A stretch of 64,000 bases of DNA, from the NCBI RefSeq assembly GCF_006711645.1, contig NZ_CP041247.1, positions 434,001 to 498,000 on the forward strand. Reading direction: 5' to 3'. This DNA is from Klebsiella electrica (GTDB lineage Bacteria > Pseudomonadota > Gammaproteobacteria > Enterobacterales > Enterobacteriaceae). Position numbers and translations under genes: made by a program. How positions within the stretch are numbered: position 1 is the first letter of the stretch; each line of letters opens with the position of its first letter. Below are positions 1 through 10,427 of the stretch, one piece after another. The notes beneath the pieces are model-generated. The model ran no database searches. It saw only the letters and a program-made list of their open reading frames with translations, and had not been told where the DNA came from.

Positions 1-136
1 CGAGGTTGAGTTGCTGAAAACGCCGAACCTGGGTAAAAAATCTCTTACCGAGATTAAAGACGTGCTGGCTTCACGTGGTCTGTCTCTGGGCATGCGCCTG
101 GAAAACTGGCCACCGGCAAGCATTGCTGACGAGTAA
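1..136 (+). CDS. rpoA: RNA polymerase alpha subunit, C-terminal end (partial)
   Basis: The window opens inside this gene; only the last 44 codons and the stop are present. The frame reads through a helix-hairpin-helix stretch ([19 protein letters not shown], then [15 protein letters not shown]) and ends in ADE, which is the end of the alpha C-terminal domain. This domain contacts UP-element DNA and activators such as CRP and Fis. The stop lies 40 bases before rplQ, the normal order at the end of the alpha ribosomal operon. Identification is firm although the N-terminal assembly domain lies outside the window. Confidence 0.97.
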
Positions 137-152
137 CCGGATCACAGGTTAA

Positions 153-563
<411 letters not shown>

Positions 564-577
564 TCTGTAGTAACGTA

Positions 578-606
578 AAAAAACCCGCTTCGGCGGGTTT
601 TTTTAT
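578..606 (+). terminator. Intrinsic terminator of the alpha ribosomal operon
   Basis: GC-rich stem AACCCGC / GCGGGTT with a UUCG-type tetraloop, flanked by an A-run upstream and a run of seven T downstream, so it could also stop transcription arriving from the right. The core is the same as that of the rplM-rpsI terminator at 53398-53425. Confidence 0.93.
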
Positions 607-671
607 ATCCCCCCGATTCCTGCTTCATTACAATAGCTGTACTCTTTTTGTTCATCCCTGGGAGCCGTATA

Positions 672-1040
672 ATGTGGTTACTGGACCAGTGGGCAGAACG
701 CCATATCCTTGACGCACAAAGCAAAGGCGAGTTTGATAATCTTCCCGGCAGCGGCACACCGTTGACGTTGGATGATGACCTGCATGTGCCACCCGAATTA
801 CGCGCGGGCTACCGCTTACTCAAAAATGCCGGCTGTCTGCCCCCTGAGCTTGAGCAACGAAGAGAAGCCGTTGCGCTGGTCGATTTATTAAAAGCGGTCC
901 GTCCGGACGATCCGCAGTATGCAGAGCTCAGCCGCCGACTTGCTTTGCTGGAACTGAAATTACGCCAGGCGGGATTGAATACCGATTTTTTACGTGGTGA
1001 ATATGCAGACAGGCTTCAGAACAAAATTGATGAGGGGTAA
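672..1040 (+). CDS. yhdN: DUF1992 protein YhdN (DnaJ-C28-like conserved region)
   Basis: A 122-residue soluble protein of the DUF1992 family. I start it at MWLLDQWAERHILDAQ because the family begins with that helix and an in-frame ATG eight codons earlier has no supporting ribosome-binding site. The hallmark GEFDNLPGSGTPL segment lies near residues 20-32. The molecular function is unknown; the same domain occurs in eukaryotic DnaJ C28 proteins without the J domain. It sits between rplQ and zntR, ending two bases before zntR begins, so the two are probably co-transcribed. There are no membrane segments or catalytic motifs. Confidence 0.85.
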   Translation: MWLLDQWAERHILDAQSKGEFDNLPGSGTPLTLDDDLHVPPELRAGYRLLKNAGCLPPELEQRREAVALVDLLKAVRPDDPQYAELSRRLALLELKLRQAGLNTDFLRGEYADRLQNKIDEG

Positions 1041-1042
1041 GC

Positions 1043-1468
1043 ATGTACCGTATTGGTGAACTCGCAAAGCTGGCTGATGTCACGCCCGATACCATTCGCT
1101 ATTATGAAAAACAGCAGATGATGGCTCACGATGTACGCACAGAAGGTGGATTTCGCCTCTATACCGAGAACGATCTTCAGCGCCTGCGTTTCATCCGCTA
1201 TGCCCGTCAGCTTGGGTTTACGCTGGAGGCGATCCGCGAATTACTGTCGATCCGCGTCGATCCGGAGCATCATACCTGTCAGGAATCGAAAGGTATTGTT
1301 CAGGCGCGTCTGAGCGAAGTGGAAGCACGAATTAAAGAGTTACAAACAATGCGCCGTTCATTGCAACGACTCAATGATGCCTGCTGCGGTACGGCTCATA
1401 GCAGCGTGTATTGTTCTATTCTCGAGTCCCTTGAACAAGGAGCCAGTAGTACCACAGCGGAACGTTGA
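1043..1468 (+). CDS. zntR: Zn(II)-responsive MerR-family regulator ZntR
   Basis: A 141-residue MerR-type activator. Residues 1-40 form the winged helix-turn-helix (YRIGELAKLADVTPDTIRYY), followed by a long dimerisation helix. The zinc-binding residues of ZntR are in place: Cys79 (HTCQES), Cys114-Cys115, His119 and Cys124. ZntR distorts the over-long spacer of the zntA promoter when zinc is bound, switching on zinc export; zntA is not in this window. It follows yhdN by two bases and precedes arfA by 57. The CC-x3-H-x4-C pattern and length match the E. coli protein; CueR-like copper sensors lack this arrangement. Confidence 0.95.
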   Translation: MYRIGELAKLADVTPDTIRYYEKQQMMAHDVRTEGGFRLYTENDLQRLRFIRYARQLGFTLEAIRELLSIRVDPEHHTCQESKGIVQARLSEVEARIKELQTMRRSLQRLNDACCGTAHSSVYCSILESLEQGASSTTAER

Positions 1469-1525
1469 TTTTTTCATTGCGCGGATCTACACTCGCGCCG
1501 ATCTCATTCACATTCAGGAGCTATT

Positions 1526-1741
1526 ATGAGCCGCTATCAACACACGAAAGGGCAAATAAAAGACAATGCCATTGAGGCGTTGCTACATGACCCGTTATTC
1601 AGACAGCGAGTAGAGAAAAACCGGAAGGGGAAAGGCAGCTACCAACGTAAGGAAAAACATGCGGGGCGGAATGACCGGGAGGCCAGTGGCAAAAGAGTGA
1701 ATCACTTTTTTACCACTGGCCTTCTGCTTTCTGTTGCCTGA
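1526..1741 (+). CDS. arfA: Alternative ribosome-rescue factor A
   Basis: A 71-codon reading frame beginning [20 protein letters not shown], the recognisable ArfA N-terminus, followed by a very basic segment (residues 32-55, rich in K and R) that enters the mRNA channel of stalled ribosomes. ArfA recruits RF2 to ribosomes stalled on mRNAs without a stop codon when tmRNA is overloaded. In E. coli the full-length hydrophobic tail is not made in quantity because the mRNA is cut in a hairpin within the coding region, giving a shorter active protein. The same hairpin is present here (1681-1721), and codons downstream encode the hydrophobic tail [11 protein letters not shown]. The stop codon abuts the mscL stop on the other strand. 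Confidence 0.92.
   Translation: MSRYQHTKGQIKDNAIEALLHDPLFRQRVEKNRKGKGSYQRKEKHAGRNDREASGKRVNHFFTTGLLLSVA
1681..1721 (+). promoter_or_regulatory. arfA internal hairpin (mRNA cleavage / non-stop element)
   Basis: Inside the arfA coding region, a perfect nine-base arm GGCCAGTGG (1681-1689) pairs with CCACTGGCC (1713-1721), and a second stem inside it pairs AAAAGAGTG with CACTTTTTT around a three-base loop. From established work on E. coli arfA, such a hairpin is an RNase III cleavage / termination site that creates a stop-less mRNA, making ArfA synthesis depend on failure of tmRNA. The embedded T-run could also give partial termination. On the other strand it lies just beyond the mscL stop. Confidence 0.8.
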
Positions 1742-2155
1742 TTACGAACGTTTATTTTGTTCTTTCAGCAGATCGCGAATCTCACTTAACAAAACTTCTT
1801 CTTTCGTAGGTGCCGGTGGCGCAGCTGGCGCTTCTTCTTTCTTACGATTCAGTTTATTCATCAGTTTGATCGCCATAAAGATGGCAAATGCGACAATGAT
1901 GAAATCAAATACGTTTTGAATAAACACGCCATAATGCATGACAACGGCCGGGACATCTCCCTGCGCATCGCGTAGCGTCACAGCGAACTGTTTAAAGTCG
2001 ATCCCGCCAATGAGCAAACCCAGTGGAGGCATAATAATATCGGCCACTAATGACGATACAATTTTACCGAATGCCGCACCGATGATCACACCCACTGCCA
2101 AATCGACAACGTTCCCACGCATCGCGAATTCGCGAAACTCTTTTAAAAAACTCAT
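1742..2155 (-). CDS. mscL: Large-conductance mechanosensitive channel MscL
   Basis: A 137-residue inner-membrane protein starting [23 protein letters not shown]. It has the amphipathic N-terminal helix, TM1 (about 16-45, with the glycine-rich pore line [16 protein letters not shown]), a periplasmic loop, TM2 (about 75-100) and the charged C-terminal helix bundle [16 protein letters not shown]. The homopentamer opens under membrane tension to release solutes during hypo-osmotic shock. It is transcribed toward arfA, with no base between the two stop codons. It lies downstream of trkA on the same strand behind a terminator, so it likely has its own promoter in 2156-2265. Confidence 0.97.
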   Translation of the reverse strand: MSFLKEFREFAMRGNVVDLAVGVIIGAAFGKIVSSLVADIIMPPLGLLIGGIDFKQFAVTLRDAQGDVPAVVMHYGVFIQNVFDFIIVAFAIFMAIKLMNKLNRKKEEAPAAPPAPTKEEVLLSEIRDLLKEQNKRS

Positions 2156-2265
2156 TCTATTCTCCTTGAGTCAGTTGATACGTTAAGTTTAACAAATGTA
2201 TTTTCATTTTCCATAACCAGTAAATATTTGCAGAAAAATATCATCCCTTGATTAATAAGGGATAA

Positions 2266-2291
2266 TAAAAAGGGCGCTCGCATGGCGCCCT
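2266..2291 (-). terminator. Terminator after trkA
   Basis: Stem AGGGCGC / GCGCCCT around a short loop, followed on the minus strand by a T-run, seven bases beyond the trkA stop. It closes the def-fmt-rsmB-trkA unit before mscL. Confidence 0.85.
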
Positions 2292-2297
2292 GGGGAA

Positions 2298-3674
2298 TTA
2301 CAGGAAGAAAGGGCTGGGCTGGAAAAGTCTTTCGACATCCGAGATAAATTTTTTGTCCGTCAAAAACATAATCACATGATCGCCCTGTTCAATACGCAGG
2401 TTATTATTGGCGATCATCACGTCATTGCCACGGACGACGGCGCCGATGATCGTACCAGGCGGTAGCTTGATCTCATCGATCGAGCGTCCCACTACGCGTG
2501 AGGTACTTTCATCGCCGTGAGCCACCGCTTCAATGGCCTCCGCGACACCGCGACGCAGTGACGACACGCCAACAATATCGGCCTTACGCACATGGCTCAG
2601 CAGGGCGGAGATCGTGGCTTGCTGCGGTGATATAGCAATATCGATCACGCTACCCTGCACCAGATCGACGTAGGCTTTCCGCTGGATCAACACCATGACT
2701 TTTTTGGCGCCCATCCGTTTGGCCAGCATTGCGGACATGATGTTAGCTTCATCATCGTTGGTGACGGCAATAAAGAGATCGACTTGATCGATGTGTTCTT
2801 CCGCCAGCAGCTCCTGATCCGAGGCATCGCCATAGAAAACAATCGTATTCTGCAGTTTTTCCGCAAGCTCGGCGGCACGTTGCTGATCGCGTTCGATAAG
2901 CTTAACGCTGTAATCTTTCTCAAGACGACGAGCAAGACCTGCGCCGATATTCCCCCCGCCAACCAGCATGATGCGCTTATAGGGTTTTTCCAGGCGCTGC
3001 AGTTCGCTCATGACGGCTCGAATATGCTGTGATGCGGCAATAAAGAACACTTCATCGCCGGCTTCAACGATGGTCGAACCCTGCGGGCGAATGGGTCTGT
3101 CGTGGCGGAAAATGGCCGCTACGCGAGTATCGATATGCGGCATATGTTCACGCATTGTCGAGAGCGCATTCCCCACCAGTGGACCGCCGTAGTAGGCTTT
3201 TACCACCGCGAGGCTGACTTTGCCTTCGGCAAAGTTTACGACCTGCAGTGCGCCTGGGTATTCAATGAGTCGGTAGATATTGTCGATAACCAGCTGTTCG
3301 GGCGCGATAAGATGATCGATAGGCACCGCTTCCGAATGGAATAGCTTTTCGGCATCCCGTACGTAATCCGGAGAACGAATACGCGCAATACGATTAGGCG
3401 TATTGAACAGGGAATAAGCGACCTGGCAGGCCACCATATTGGTTTCATCTGAACTGGTTACGGCAACCAGCATGTCGGCGTCGTCGGCGCCCGCTTCACG
3501 CAGCACGCGCGGGTGGGAGCCGTGTCCCTGAACAACGCGAAGGTCGAATTTATCCTGCAGGCTGCGCAGGCGGTCACCATTGGTGTCGACCAGGGTGATA
3601 TCGTTGTTCTCTCCGACGAGGTTTTCCGCAAGCGTTCCGCCTACCTGACCGGCGCCCAGAATAATAATCTTCAT
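2298..3674 (-). CDS. trkA: Trk potassium uptake system NAD-binding regulatory protein TrkA
   Basis: A 458-residue peripheral membrane protein with two RCK modules in tandem. The first Rossmann fold opens at residues 7-12 (GAGQVG) and the second at 239-244 (GGGNIG); each is followed by a TrkA-C lobe, the second ending near residue 450. It binds NAD(H) and gates the TrkG/TrkH K+ channels at the inner membrane face. Length equals that of E. coli TrkA. It is last in the def-fmt-rsmB-trkA order, 13 bases after rsmB, as in E. coli. No truncation is seen. Confidence 0.98.
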   Translation of the reverse strand: MKIIILGAGQVGGTLAENLVGENNDITLVDTNGDRLRSLQDKFDLRVVQGHGSHPRVLREAGADDADMLVAVTSSDETNMVACQVAYSLFNTPNRIARIRSPDYVRDAEKLFHSEAVPIDHLIAPEQLVIDNIYRLIEYPGALQVVNFAEGKVSLAVVKAYYGGPLVGNALSTMREHMPHIDTRVAAIFRHDRPIRPQGSTIVEAGDEVFFIAASQHIRAVMSELQRLEKPYKRIMLVGGGNIGAGLARRLEKDYSVKLIERDQQRAAELAEKLQNTIVFYGDASDQELLAEEHIDQVDLFIAVTNDDEANIMSAMLAKRMGAKKVMVLIQRKAYVDLVQGSVIDIAISPQQATISALLSHVRKADIVGVSSLRRGVAEAIEAVAHGDESTSRVVGRSIDEIKLPPGTIIGAVVRGNDVMIANNNLRIEQGDHVIMFLTDKKFISDVERLFQPSPFFL

Positions 3675-3687
3675 CAGCAGTGATCCA

Positions 3688-4983
3688 TTATTTCCGATGT
3701 TTGATCAGCTTAGCGTAAAAGAACCCGTCACCCTCTTCTGCGTCGGGCAAATTTTGTCTGCCCGGTTGCTCAGGTGTGCCGGTGAGGCTGAGCTCTGCAT
3801 CTGGCGTGCGCTTCAGGAACGCAGCAATTTGCTGACTATTCTCTTCTGGAAGAATTGAGCAGGTTGCATAGACCAGTGTTCCGCCAGGTTTCAGATGAGG
3901 CCAGATGGCGTCAAGAATCTCCGCCTGCAGTTGGGCCAGCTCGGCAATGTCGCGATCGCGGCGTAGCCACTTAATATCCGGATGACGACGAATGACGCCT
4001 GTTGCCGAGCAGGGAGCATCGAGCAGAATGCGATCGAACTGTTCGTCTTCGCACCACTGAGCGGGATAGCGGCCATCTCCCTGTTTCACCTGCGCTTTCA
4101 TTCCGAGTCGCTTCAGGTTGTCATAGACGCGCGACAGGCGCTGCTCATCAATATCAACCGCCATGACGCTGGCCTGCGGTGCCACTTCCAGAATATGCGT
4201 CGTTTTGCCGCCAGGGGCTGCGCACAGATCGAGGATTTTCTCGCCGTTTTCTGGGCTCAGATAGCGCATGCAGCCCTGGGCTGAAGCATCCTGGACGGTA
4301 ACCCAGCCCTGGTCGAATCCGGGTAATGCCTGAACGGGTGCCGGCGTTGCCAGGCGCACCGCATCAGGATAATCAGGATGGGTAAAACCTTGCAGTCCGG
4401 CCTCTTCCAGAAGCGCGAGCCACTCATCGCGCGAATGATGATTGCGGTTTACGCGCAGCCACATAGGCGGGCGTTGGTTATTTGCATCAGCAATAGCCTG
4501 CCATTGCTGCGGCCATGATTTTTGCAGACGCTTGAGCAACCATGCCGGATGAAGAAAACGACTCTCGCTTTGGGCAAATTCAGCCAACAAAGCTTCCTGC
4601 TGGCGCTGAAACTGACGTAAAACACCGTTGATTAGTCCCTTCAACTGCGGGCGTTTGATGGCTACCGCGCCTTCCACCGTTTCCGCCAGCGCAGCATGGG
4701 CCGGAATGCGGGTATAGAGCAGTTGATAAAACCCCACCATAATTAAATAGTGAACGGTGCGTTGTTTGCCAGTCATCGGGCGAGCCATCAGTTTGTTAAC
4801 CAGCCAGTCCAACTGGCTGAGGGTACGCAGAACGCCAAAGCACAGCTCTTGCAGCAGCGCTTTGTCCTTTTCCCCGACCTTTTGCTGCAATGGCGGCAGA
4901 ACGTTACTTAATGACTGACCTTGTTCGACAACCTGCTCAATGGCTTTCGCCGCCAGGCTGCGTAAATTTAGTTTTTTTTTCAT
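3688..4983 (-). CDS. rsmB: 16S rRNA m5C967 methyltransferase RsmB
   Basis: A 431-residue methyltransferase. Residues 1-140 form the NusB-like RNA-binding domain; the SAM-binding motif [13 protein letters not shown] begins near residue 251; the two cysteines of RNA m5C methyltransferases are in DAPCSATG (Cys325) and YATCSI (Cys375, the attacking cysteine in this family). It methylates C967 of 16S rRNA. The start [16 protein letters not shown] lies in an A-rich context after a terminator-like hairpin that separates it from fmt. Length is close to the 429 residues I recall for E. coli. Confidence 0.97.
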   Translation of the reverse strand: MKKKLNLRSLAAKAIEQVVEQGQSLSNVLPPLQQKVGEKDKALLQELCFGVLRTLSQLDWLVNKLMARPMTGKQRTVHYLIMVGFYQLLYTRIPAHAALAETVEGAVAIKRPQLKGLINGVLRQFQRQQEALLAEFAQSESRFLHPAWLLKRLQKSWPQQWQAIADANNQRPPMWLRVNRNHHSRDEWLALLEEAGLQGFTHPDYPDAVRLATPAPVQALPGFDQGWVTVQDASAQGCMRYLSPENGEKILDLCAAPGGKTTHILEVAPQASVMAVDIDEQRLSRVYDNLKRLGMKAQVKQGDGRYPAQWCEDEQFDRILLDAPCSATGVIRRHPDIKWLRRDRDIAELAQLQAEILDAIWPHLKPGGTLVYATCSILPEENSQQIAAFLKRTPDAELSLTGTPEQPGRQNLPDAEEGDGFFYAKLIKHRK

Positions 4984-4988
4984 AACCG

Positions 4989-5018
4989 CAAAATAAAAAT
5001 GCCCGGTAAATCCGGGCT
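4989..5018 (-). terminator. Terminator-like hairpin between fmt and rsmB (possible attenuator)
   Basis: Read on the minus strand: perfect six-base stem GCCCGG / CCGGGC (5017-5012 with 5006-5001), five-base loop, then a T-rich stretch (4999-4990) just before the rsmB start codon. It has the form of an intrinsic terminator but lies inside an operon, so it may let only part of the fmt transcripts continue into rsmB-trkA. Confidence 0.65.
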
Positions 5019-5035
5019 TTAGACAGTGACTACCG

Positions 5036-5983
5036 TCAGGAGAGACGGTTACCGGGGATAAACCATTCCCGGCGAGAATTTAGCAAGTCCTGGGCGCTCA
5101 TCGCTTTTTTACCTGCCGGCTGCAACAACTCGAGGTTCAGGATGCCATCGCCGGTTACGACCTGAATGCCTTGCTTGCCAGCGGCCACGATCGTACCAGG
5201 TTCAGCGCGGCGGGTTTCAGCAATGACGGATGCCTGCCACACTTTCACCGGTTGCTCATCAATTTCCAGCCAGCTCATAGGCCATGGGTTGAATGCGCGA
5301 ATGCAACGTTCGAGTTGCGCAGCGGAAAGAGACCAGTCAATGCGGGCTTCTTCTTTACTGAGCTTCTCGGCATAGGTCACCAGCGCCTCATCCTGGACTT
5401 CCGGCTGAGTCGAACCGTTTGCGAGCTGAGTTAACGTTTCCAGCAACCCTTGTGGGCCAAGTTCTGCCAGCTTGTCATACAGACTGGCGCTGGTATCTTG
5501 CGCAGCGATTGGACAGGAGAGTTTATACAGCATGTCACCTGTATCCAGACCGACATCCATCTGCATGATGGTCACACCGGTTTCAGCATCACCCGCCCAG
5601 AGCGAGCGCTGAATAGGCGCCGCTCCGCGCCAGCGCGGCAGCAAAGAGCCGTGTACGTTGATACAGCCCAGCCGTGGCATATCCAGAACCGCTTTGGGCA
5701 GAATCAATCCGTAGGCAACAACGACCATGACATCGGCATTCAGCGAGGCAACCCGCTGCTGATTTTCCTGCGGGCGCAGGGAGACAGGCTGAAATACCGG
5801 TAAATTATTAGCTTCAGCCAGCACTTTTACCGGGCTCGGCATGAGCTTTTTACCGCGGCCTGCGGGGCGATCGGGCTGGGTAAATACGCCAACAATCTGG
5901 TGCCCAGACGACAGCAGCGCATCGAGATGACGCGCTGCAAAATCGGGAGTTCCCGCAAAGATAATACGTAGTGATTGTGACAC
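5036..5983 (-). CDS. fmt: Methionyl-tRNA formyltransferase
   Basis: A 315-residue enzyme that puts the formyl group of 10-formyl-THF on Met-tRNAfMet. The N-terminal formyltransferase fold starts [20 protein letters not shown]; the active site Asn109 and His111 are in the signature [19 protein letters not shown], and the catalytic Asp is in DVGLDTGDM (about 143-151). The C-terminal domain (from about 206) binds tRNA. Its stop lies in front of the rsmB hairpin and its start is 14 bases after def. Length matches E. coli. Confidence 0.98.
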   Translation of the reverse strand: MSQSLRIIFAGTPDFAARHLDALLSSGHQIVGVFTQPDRPAGRGKKLMPSPVKVLAEANNLPVFQPVSLRPQENQQRVASLNADVMVVVAYGLILPKAVLDMPRLGCINVHGSLLPRWRGAAPIQRSLWAGDAETGVTIMQMDVGLDTGDMLYKLSCPIAAQDTSASLYDKLAELGPQGLLETLTQLANGSTQPEVQDEALVTYAEKLSKEEARIDWSLSAAQLERCIRAFNPWPMSWLEIDEQPVKVWQASVIAETRRAEPGTIVAAGKQGIQVVTGDGILNLELLQPAGKKAMSAQDLLNSRREWFIPGNRLS

Positions 5984-5997
5984 GTTAGTCCTTGTCC

Positions 5998-6507
5998 TCA
6001 GGCACGCGTACGCAAACGGTCCAGTTTTTCAACTTTCTGGCGAATACGCTGTTGTTTAAGCGGCGACAGATAATCGATAAACAGTTTGCCTACCAGGTGA
6101 TCCATTTCATGCTGGATACAGATAGCCAGCAGGCCGTCAGCATTCAGTTCAAACTGCTTGCCTTCGCGATCCAATGCACGAATCTTCACGGTTTCGGCAC
6201 GTGGCACCAGTGCGCGCTGTTCCGGGATAGACAAGCAACCTTCTTCGATGCCCGTTTCACCGTCTTTTTCCAACAGCTCAGGGTTGATTAACACCAGCTG
6301 CTCTTCACGGTTTTCTGAAACATCGATAACGATAATGCGCTGATGAACATCTACCTGGGTGGCGGCCAGACCAATACCTTCTTCCGCGTACATCGTCTCG
6401 AACATATCATCGACGATGCGTTGAATTTCTGCATTGACTTCTTTTACCGGTTCAGCGACTTTGCGAAGGCGCTCGTCCGGGATATGTAACACTTGCAAAA
6501 CTGCCAT
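5998..6507 (-). CDS. def: Peptide deformylase
   Basis: A 169-residue metallo-hydrolase that removes the formyl group from new proteins. All three family motifs are present: GIGLAATQ (44-51), EGCLS with metal ligand Cys91, and QHEMDH with His133, catalytic Glu134 and His137. It is the first gene of def-fmt-rsmB-trkA and is divergent from dprA, whose start is 128 bases away; the promoters for both must lie in 6508-6635. Length and motif positions equal E. coli Def. Confidence 0.98.
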   Translation of the reverse strand: MAVLQVLHIPDERLRKVAEPVKEVNAEIQRIVDDMFETMYAEEGIGLAATQVDVHQRIIVIDVSENREEQLVLINPELLEKDGETGIEEGCLSIPEQRALVPRAETVKIRALDREGKQFELNADGLLAICIQHEMDHLVGKLFIDYLSPLKQQRIRQKVEKLDRLRTRA

Positions 6508-6635
6508 AAAGATCCAGAGTCGTATTCAGGAGTTGATAAGATTATTAGCTCTATTCTAGACAAAACCCCCTGTAATTGACAGTCTCGCTGTCCAATCGCA
6601 AAGATTGTTAAAGCCACTTATGGCAGGGGACAAGG

Positions 6636-7760
6636 ATGACACCTACGGAGATCTGGCTGCGTCTGATGAAGGTGAGCAACCTTTATGGTGACAACATGGT
6701 GATGGCTGCCAGAATACTGCGCGCGGCCTCGGTGCCAGATCGCGAAGCATTGTACGCCTGTAGTCTGAGCGCAGCGCAAGCGAAGCAATTTCTATCCGTT
6801 GGCCAACAAGAGCTTGCGTCTACGCTATTGTGGCTGGAGCAACCCGGGCACCACCTGTTACTCGCTGATAATCCATTCTACCCACCCCGACTGCGCGCCA
6901 TTGCTGACTATCCCGGCGCGCTTTTCGTTTGTGGAGATTTGACCGTGTTGAGCAGTTTGCAACTGGCCATTGTCGGCAGCCGTTCCCACTCCTGGTACGG
7001 TGCTCGCTGGGGGAAACTGTTCAGTGAAAGCCTGGCGCGTCTCGGTATCACCATTACCAGCGGTCTGGCGATCGGCATTGACGGTGTCGCTCACCGCGGC
7101 GCACTTGAGGCGTGCGGGAAGACAATCGGCGTACTTGGCAATGGATTAGGCGCAATCTACCCACGCCGTCATCATGCATTAGCCGGGAATATAGTGGAGA
7201 GCGGGGGAGCATTGCTGTCTGAGTTCCCTCTTTCAGCCTCCCCGTGGCCGGGAAACTTCCCTCGTCGGAATCGAATTATCAGCGGACTGAGTATTGGCGT
7301 GCTGGTGATTGAGGCCGCTTTGAAAAGCGGCTCGCTGGTGACCGTTCGCTGTGCGCTGGAGCAAGGAAGAGAGGTTTTTGCCCTACCTGGGCCGGTAGGT
7401 AATCCGGGTTCCGAAGGTCCACTCTGGCTGATTAAACAAGGTGCCATCCCCGTGACATCAGCGGCAGATATCATCGACTATTGCCAGCAGGAACTGCGAT
7501 GGCTCCAGGATGTGCCTGACAATATAAATAATTGCATGGATCCGCCTCCCCTGGCATTGCCATTTCCAGAGCTCCTGGCTAACGTAGGAGATGAGGTAAC
7601 ACCTGTTGACGTTGTCGCTGAACGTGCCGGCCAATCTGTGCCAGTGACCGTAGCTCAGCTACTTGAACTGGAGTTAGCAGGCTGGATCGCAGCTGTACCC
7701 GGCGGCTATGTCCGATTAAGGAGGGCAAGCCATGTTCGACGTACTCATGTATTTGTTTGA
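6636..7760 (+). CDS. dprA: DNA-processing protein DprA (Smf)
   Basis: A 374-residue protein: an N-terminal SAM-like region, a Rossmann-type DprA domain (about 70-290) with [26 protein letters not shown] and [12 protein letters not shown], and a C-terminal winged-helix domain. DprA binds incoming single-stranded DNA and loads RecA during natural transformation; in enterobacteria that are not visibly competent its use is less clear. It overlaps smg by 29 bases, which suggests translational coupling. The full catalytic-like core and normal length argue against decay. Confidence 0.96.
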   Translation: MTPTEIWLRLMKVSNLYGDNMVMAARILRAASVPDREALYACSLSAAQAKQFLSVGQQELASTLLWLEQPGHHLLLADNPFYPPRLRAIADYPGALFVCGDLTVLSSLQLAIVGSRSHSWYGARWGKLFSESLARLGITITSGLAIGIDGVAHRGALEACGKTIGVLGNGLGAIYPRRHHALAGNIVESGGALLSEFPLSASPWPGNFPRRNRIISGLSIGVLVIEAALKSGSLVTVRCALEQGREVFALPGPVGNPGSEGPLWLIKQGAIPVTSAADIIDYCQQELRWLQDVPDNINNCMDPPPLALPFPELLANVGDEVTPVDVVAERAGQSVPVTVAQLLELELAGWIAAVPGGYVRLRRASHVRRTHVFV

Positions 7761-8205
7761 GACTTACATCCAAAACGAAGCAGAAATGCGCGTGGATCAG
7801 GATAGACTGACCCGGGATCTCACCGATGCAGGATTCGATCGGGAAGATATTTATAACGCGTTGATGTGGCTAGAGAAACTGGCTGACTATCAGGAGGGGC
7901 TCGTTGCTCCCATGCAGCTTGCTTCTGACCCGCTCTCTTTGCGGATTTATACCGAAGAAGAGTGTCTGCGTCTGGATGCCAGTTGCCGGGGATTTTTATT
8001 ATTCCTCGAGCAGATTCAGGTGTTGAACCTCGAAACACGGGAAATGGTGATAGAGCGCGTGCTGGCGCTGGATACAGCAGAATTCGATCTGGAAGACCTG
8101 AAATGGGTGATCCTGATGGTACTGTTTAATATTCCGGGCTGCGAAAATGCCTATCAACAAATGGAAGAATTACTCTTCGAAGTAAATGAAGGTATGCTGC
8201 ACTAA
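7732..8205 (+). CDS. smg: Smg protein (DUF494)
   Basis: A 157-residue acidic protein starting [20 protein letters not shown], the Smg/DUF494 N-terminus. No enzyme motif or membrane segment is visible. The function is not established; the gene constantly accompanies dprA in gamma-proteobacteria. The start is inside the end of dprA in another frame and is preceded by AGGAGGG, so I trust it. It ends 26 bases before yrdD. Confidence 0.9.
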   Translation: MFDVLMYLFETYIQNEAEMRVDQDRLTRDLTDAGFDREDIYNALMWLEKLADYQEGLVAPMQLASDPLSLRIYTEEECLRLDASCRGFLLFLEQIQVLNLETREMVIERVLALDTAEFDLEDLKWVILMVLFNIPGCENAYQQMEELLFEVNEGMLH

Positions 8206-8231
8206 TCTTATTGCGGCAACATCGAGTTGTT

Positions 8232-8786
8232 ATGACCAAATCAGCACTGTTTTCGGTGCGTAAAAATGAGCCCTGCCCACAGTGCGGGGCTGAACTGGTA
8301 ATTCGCTCCGGGAAACACGGGCCGTTTCTCGGTTGCTCACACTATCCGGACTGTGACTATGTCCGTCCGCTGAAAAATCAGGCGGACGGACATATCGTAA
8401 AGGTACTGGAGGGGCAGGAATGTCCGTCTTGCGGTGCCGTTATGGTGTTACGTCAGGGACGCTTCGGTATGTTTATTGGCTGCAGCCGTTACCCGGAATG
8501 TGAACATACTGAAACTATTGATAAACCTGATGAAACAGCGATTTCCTGCCCGCAGTGTGGGCAAGGGCAGCTGGTTCAGCGTCGTTCTCGTTTCGGCAAA
8601 ACCTTTCATTCCTGCGATCGTTATCCCGATTGCCAGTTCGTTATCAACTTCAAACCGGTAGCGGGTGAATGCCCTGAATGCCACTATCCGCTATTAATCG
8701 AAAAGAAAACGGCGCAGGGCGTAAAACGCTTTTGTGCCAGTAAACAATGTGGAAAGCCGATCCCGGCGGAACAAATCAGTGAATAA
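8232..8786 (+). CDS. yrdD: Topoisomerase-type zinc-finger protein YrdD
   Basis: A 184-residue protein built of tandem four-cysteine zinc ribbons like those at the C-terminus of topoisomerase [43 protein letters not shown] and [23 protein letters not shown], then a divergent CPECHYPL unit. I start it at ATG 8232 ([18 protein letters not shown]); a TTG seven codons upstream is also in frame but has no homologous sequence. It probably binds single-stranded DNA or RNA; the role is unknown. Its last codons overlap the GTG start of tsaC. Confidence 0.9.
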   Translation: MTKSALFSVRKNEPCPQCGAELVIRSGKHGPFLGCSHYPDCDYVRPLKNQADGHIVKVLEGQECPSCGAVMVLRQGRFGMFIGCSRYPECEHTETIDKPDETAISCPQCGQGQLVQRRSRFGKTFHSCDRYPDCQFVINFKPVAGECPECHYPLLIEKKTAQGVKRFCASKQCGKPIPAEQISE

Positions 8787-9351
8787 GAACCTGCAATCAG
8801 AAACCGTCGCCCATGCCGTGACGGTACTGCTTAACGAACATGTCATCGCCTATCCGACAGAAGCCGTTTTTGGCGTAGGCTGCGATCCTGACAGCGAAAC
8901 GGCAGTCATGCACCTGCTGGCGCTTAAACAACGCCCCGTCGAGAAGGGGCTCATTCTGATCGCGGCCAGCTACGAACAACTGACACCTTATATTGATGAT
9001 TCGCAGCTTAATGATAAACAGCGAGCGGCGATCTTCTCCTGCTGGCCGGGACCGGTCACGTTTGTCTTTCCGGCCCGCGCCACAACGCCACGCTGGTTGA
9101 CCGGGCGCTTTGATTCCCTGGCGGTACGCGTCAGCGATCATCCGCTGGTGGTCGAATTGTGCGAGGCTTATGGCAAACCGCTGGTTTCAACCAGCGCGAA
9201 TTTATCCGGTCAGCCGCCTTGCCGCACCACGGCTGAAGTTCTGGCTCAGTTTGGCGCCAGTTTCCCGGTCGTCGATGGTGCAACGGGTGGGCGTCAGAAT
9301 CCGTCTGAAATTCGCGATGCCCTGACGGGCGAACTCTTTCGCCAGGGGTAA
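8779..9351 (+). CDS. tsaC: Threonylcarbamoyl-AMP synthase TsaC (YrdC)
   Basis: A 190-residue YrdC-domain enzyme that makes threonylcarbamoyl-AMP from threonine, bicarbonate and ATP, the first step of t6A37 formation in ANN-decoding tRNAs. Recognisable blocks: [37 protein letters not shown] and [14 protein letters not shown] choose the GTG at 8779, which gives the E. coli length of 190 residues; it overlaps the yrdD stop by eight bases, consistent with coupling. Three bases separate its stop from aroE. Confidence 0.96.
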   Translation: MNKNLQSETVAHAVTVLLNEHVIAYPTEAVFGVGCDPDSETAVMHLLALKQRPVEKGLILIAASYEQLTPYIDDSQLNDKQRAAIFSCWPGPVTFVFPARATTPRWLTGRFDSLAVRVSDHPLVVELCEAYGKPLVSTSANLSGQPPCRTTAEVLAQFGASFPVVDGATGGRQNPSEIRDALTGELFRQG

Positions 9352-9354
9352 TTT

Positions 9355-10173
9355 ATGCAAACCTACGCTGTCTTCGGCAATCCGATCGCCCACAGTAAGT
9401 CCCCCTCTATTCACCAGCGCTTTGCGCAGCAGTTGCAGATTGTGCATCCGTATGGGCGAGTTCTGGCGCCGCTGGACGATTTTCGCTCTACTCTGGATAC
9501 CTTCTTCGCCGAAGGGGGAAAGGGCGCTAACGTTACCGTTCCGTTCAAGGAGGAAGCGTTTGCCCGAGCGGATGAACTGACCGAACGTGCGGCTCTGGCG
9601 GGGGCGGTGAATACCCTAAAAAGGCTGGACGATGGACGTTTGCTAGGGGACAACACCGACGGGATTGGACTGCTGAGCGATCTGGAGCGGTTGGGGTTCA
9701 TTAAACCGGGCTATCGGGTATTGCTCATCGGGGCTGGCGGGGCATCGCGGGGTGTCTTGCTACCCCTGCTGTCACTGGATTGCGCTGTCACTATCGTCAA
9801 CCGGACTTATTCCCGCGCGCAGGAGCTGGCGACGCTGTTTGCGCATACCGGTAGTGTATGCGCGCTTGAGATGGGATCGCTGGCTGAGCATGAGTTCGAT
9901 CTCATTATTAATGCAACTTCCAGCGGTATCAGCGGCGATGTGCCGGCAGTTCCCGCGTCCCTAATCAACACGCACGTCTATTGTTATGACATGTTTTATC
10001 AGAAGGGCAGCACGCCGTTTTTACACTGGTGCCAGGAGCATGGTGCGAAAATGTGTGCCGATGGGCTGGGTATGCTGGTGGCGCAGGCCGCCCACGCCGT
10101 TTTGCTCTGGCATGGAGTTCTGCCCGAGATTACACCGGTTATTCAGGCCTTGCATAAGGAACTGAATACGTGA
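9355..10173 (+). CDS. aroE: Shikimate dehydrogenase (NADP+)
   Basis: A 272-residue enzyme reducing 3-dehydroshikimate to shikimate in aromatic amino-acid synthesis. Substrate-binding motif [12 protein letters not shown] (9-20), catalytic Lys65 in [10 protein letters not shown], Asp102 in NTDGIG, and the NADP-binding glycine loop GAGGASRG (126-133) are present. It overlaps yrdB by four bases. The window also holds a dehydroquinase (aroQ, 24332), so two consecutive shikimate-pathway steps are encoded here in different operons. Confidence 0.98.
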   Translation: MQTYAVFGNPIAHSKSPSIHQRFAQQLQIVHPYGRVLAPLDDFRSTLDTFFAEGGKGANVTVPFKEEAFARADELTERAALAGAVNTLKRLDDGRLLGDNTDGIGLLSDLERLGFIKPGYRVLLIGAGGASRGVLLPLLSLDCAVTIVNRTYSRAQELATLFAHTGSVCALEMGSLAEHEFDLIINATSSGISGDVPAVPASLINTHVYCYDMFYQKGSTPFLHWCQEHGAKMCADGLGMLVAQAAHAVLLWHGVLPEITPVIQALHKELNT

Positions 10174-10427
10174 ATCAGTCGATTCAGTTTCCTGACAGAG
10201 AGGAGTGGGATAGCGACCGGCAGTGTGTCACCTTTCCCGCACTGGCTAATGGTATGCAGCTCACCTGCGCAATCAGAGGCGTAACGTTAAAACAGCGCTT
10301 CGGTGGTGATACCCCCGGGCAGTGGCTGGCCGCGTTTTGTGGACATCGCTGGGATCTGGAAGAAGAAGCTGAAGTATTGATCCGCGACCAGCAGGAAGAT
10401 AATCAGGGCTGGGTATGGTTATCCTGA
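10170..10427 (+). CDS. yrdB: DUF1488 protein YrdB
   Basis: An 85-residue acidic protein starting at a GTG that overlaps the aroE stop (GTGA). Family features are [15 protein letters not shown] near the N-terminus and a C-terminal QGWVWLS. Function unknown; DUF1488 proteins are small and without catalytic signature. Its last 25 bases overlap the end of yrdA on the opposite strand. Confidence 0.85.
   Translation: MNQSIQFPDREEWDSDRQCVTFPALANGMQLTCAIRGVTLKQRFGGDTPGQWLAAFCGHRWDLEEEAEVLIRDQQEDNQGWVWLS

Noticed and set aside
1526..1741. arfA as a frameshifted or truncated gene because of the hairpin and odd tail
   Set aside because: This is the normal layout of arfA: the active protein ends before the hydrophobic tail.
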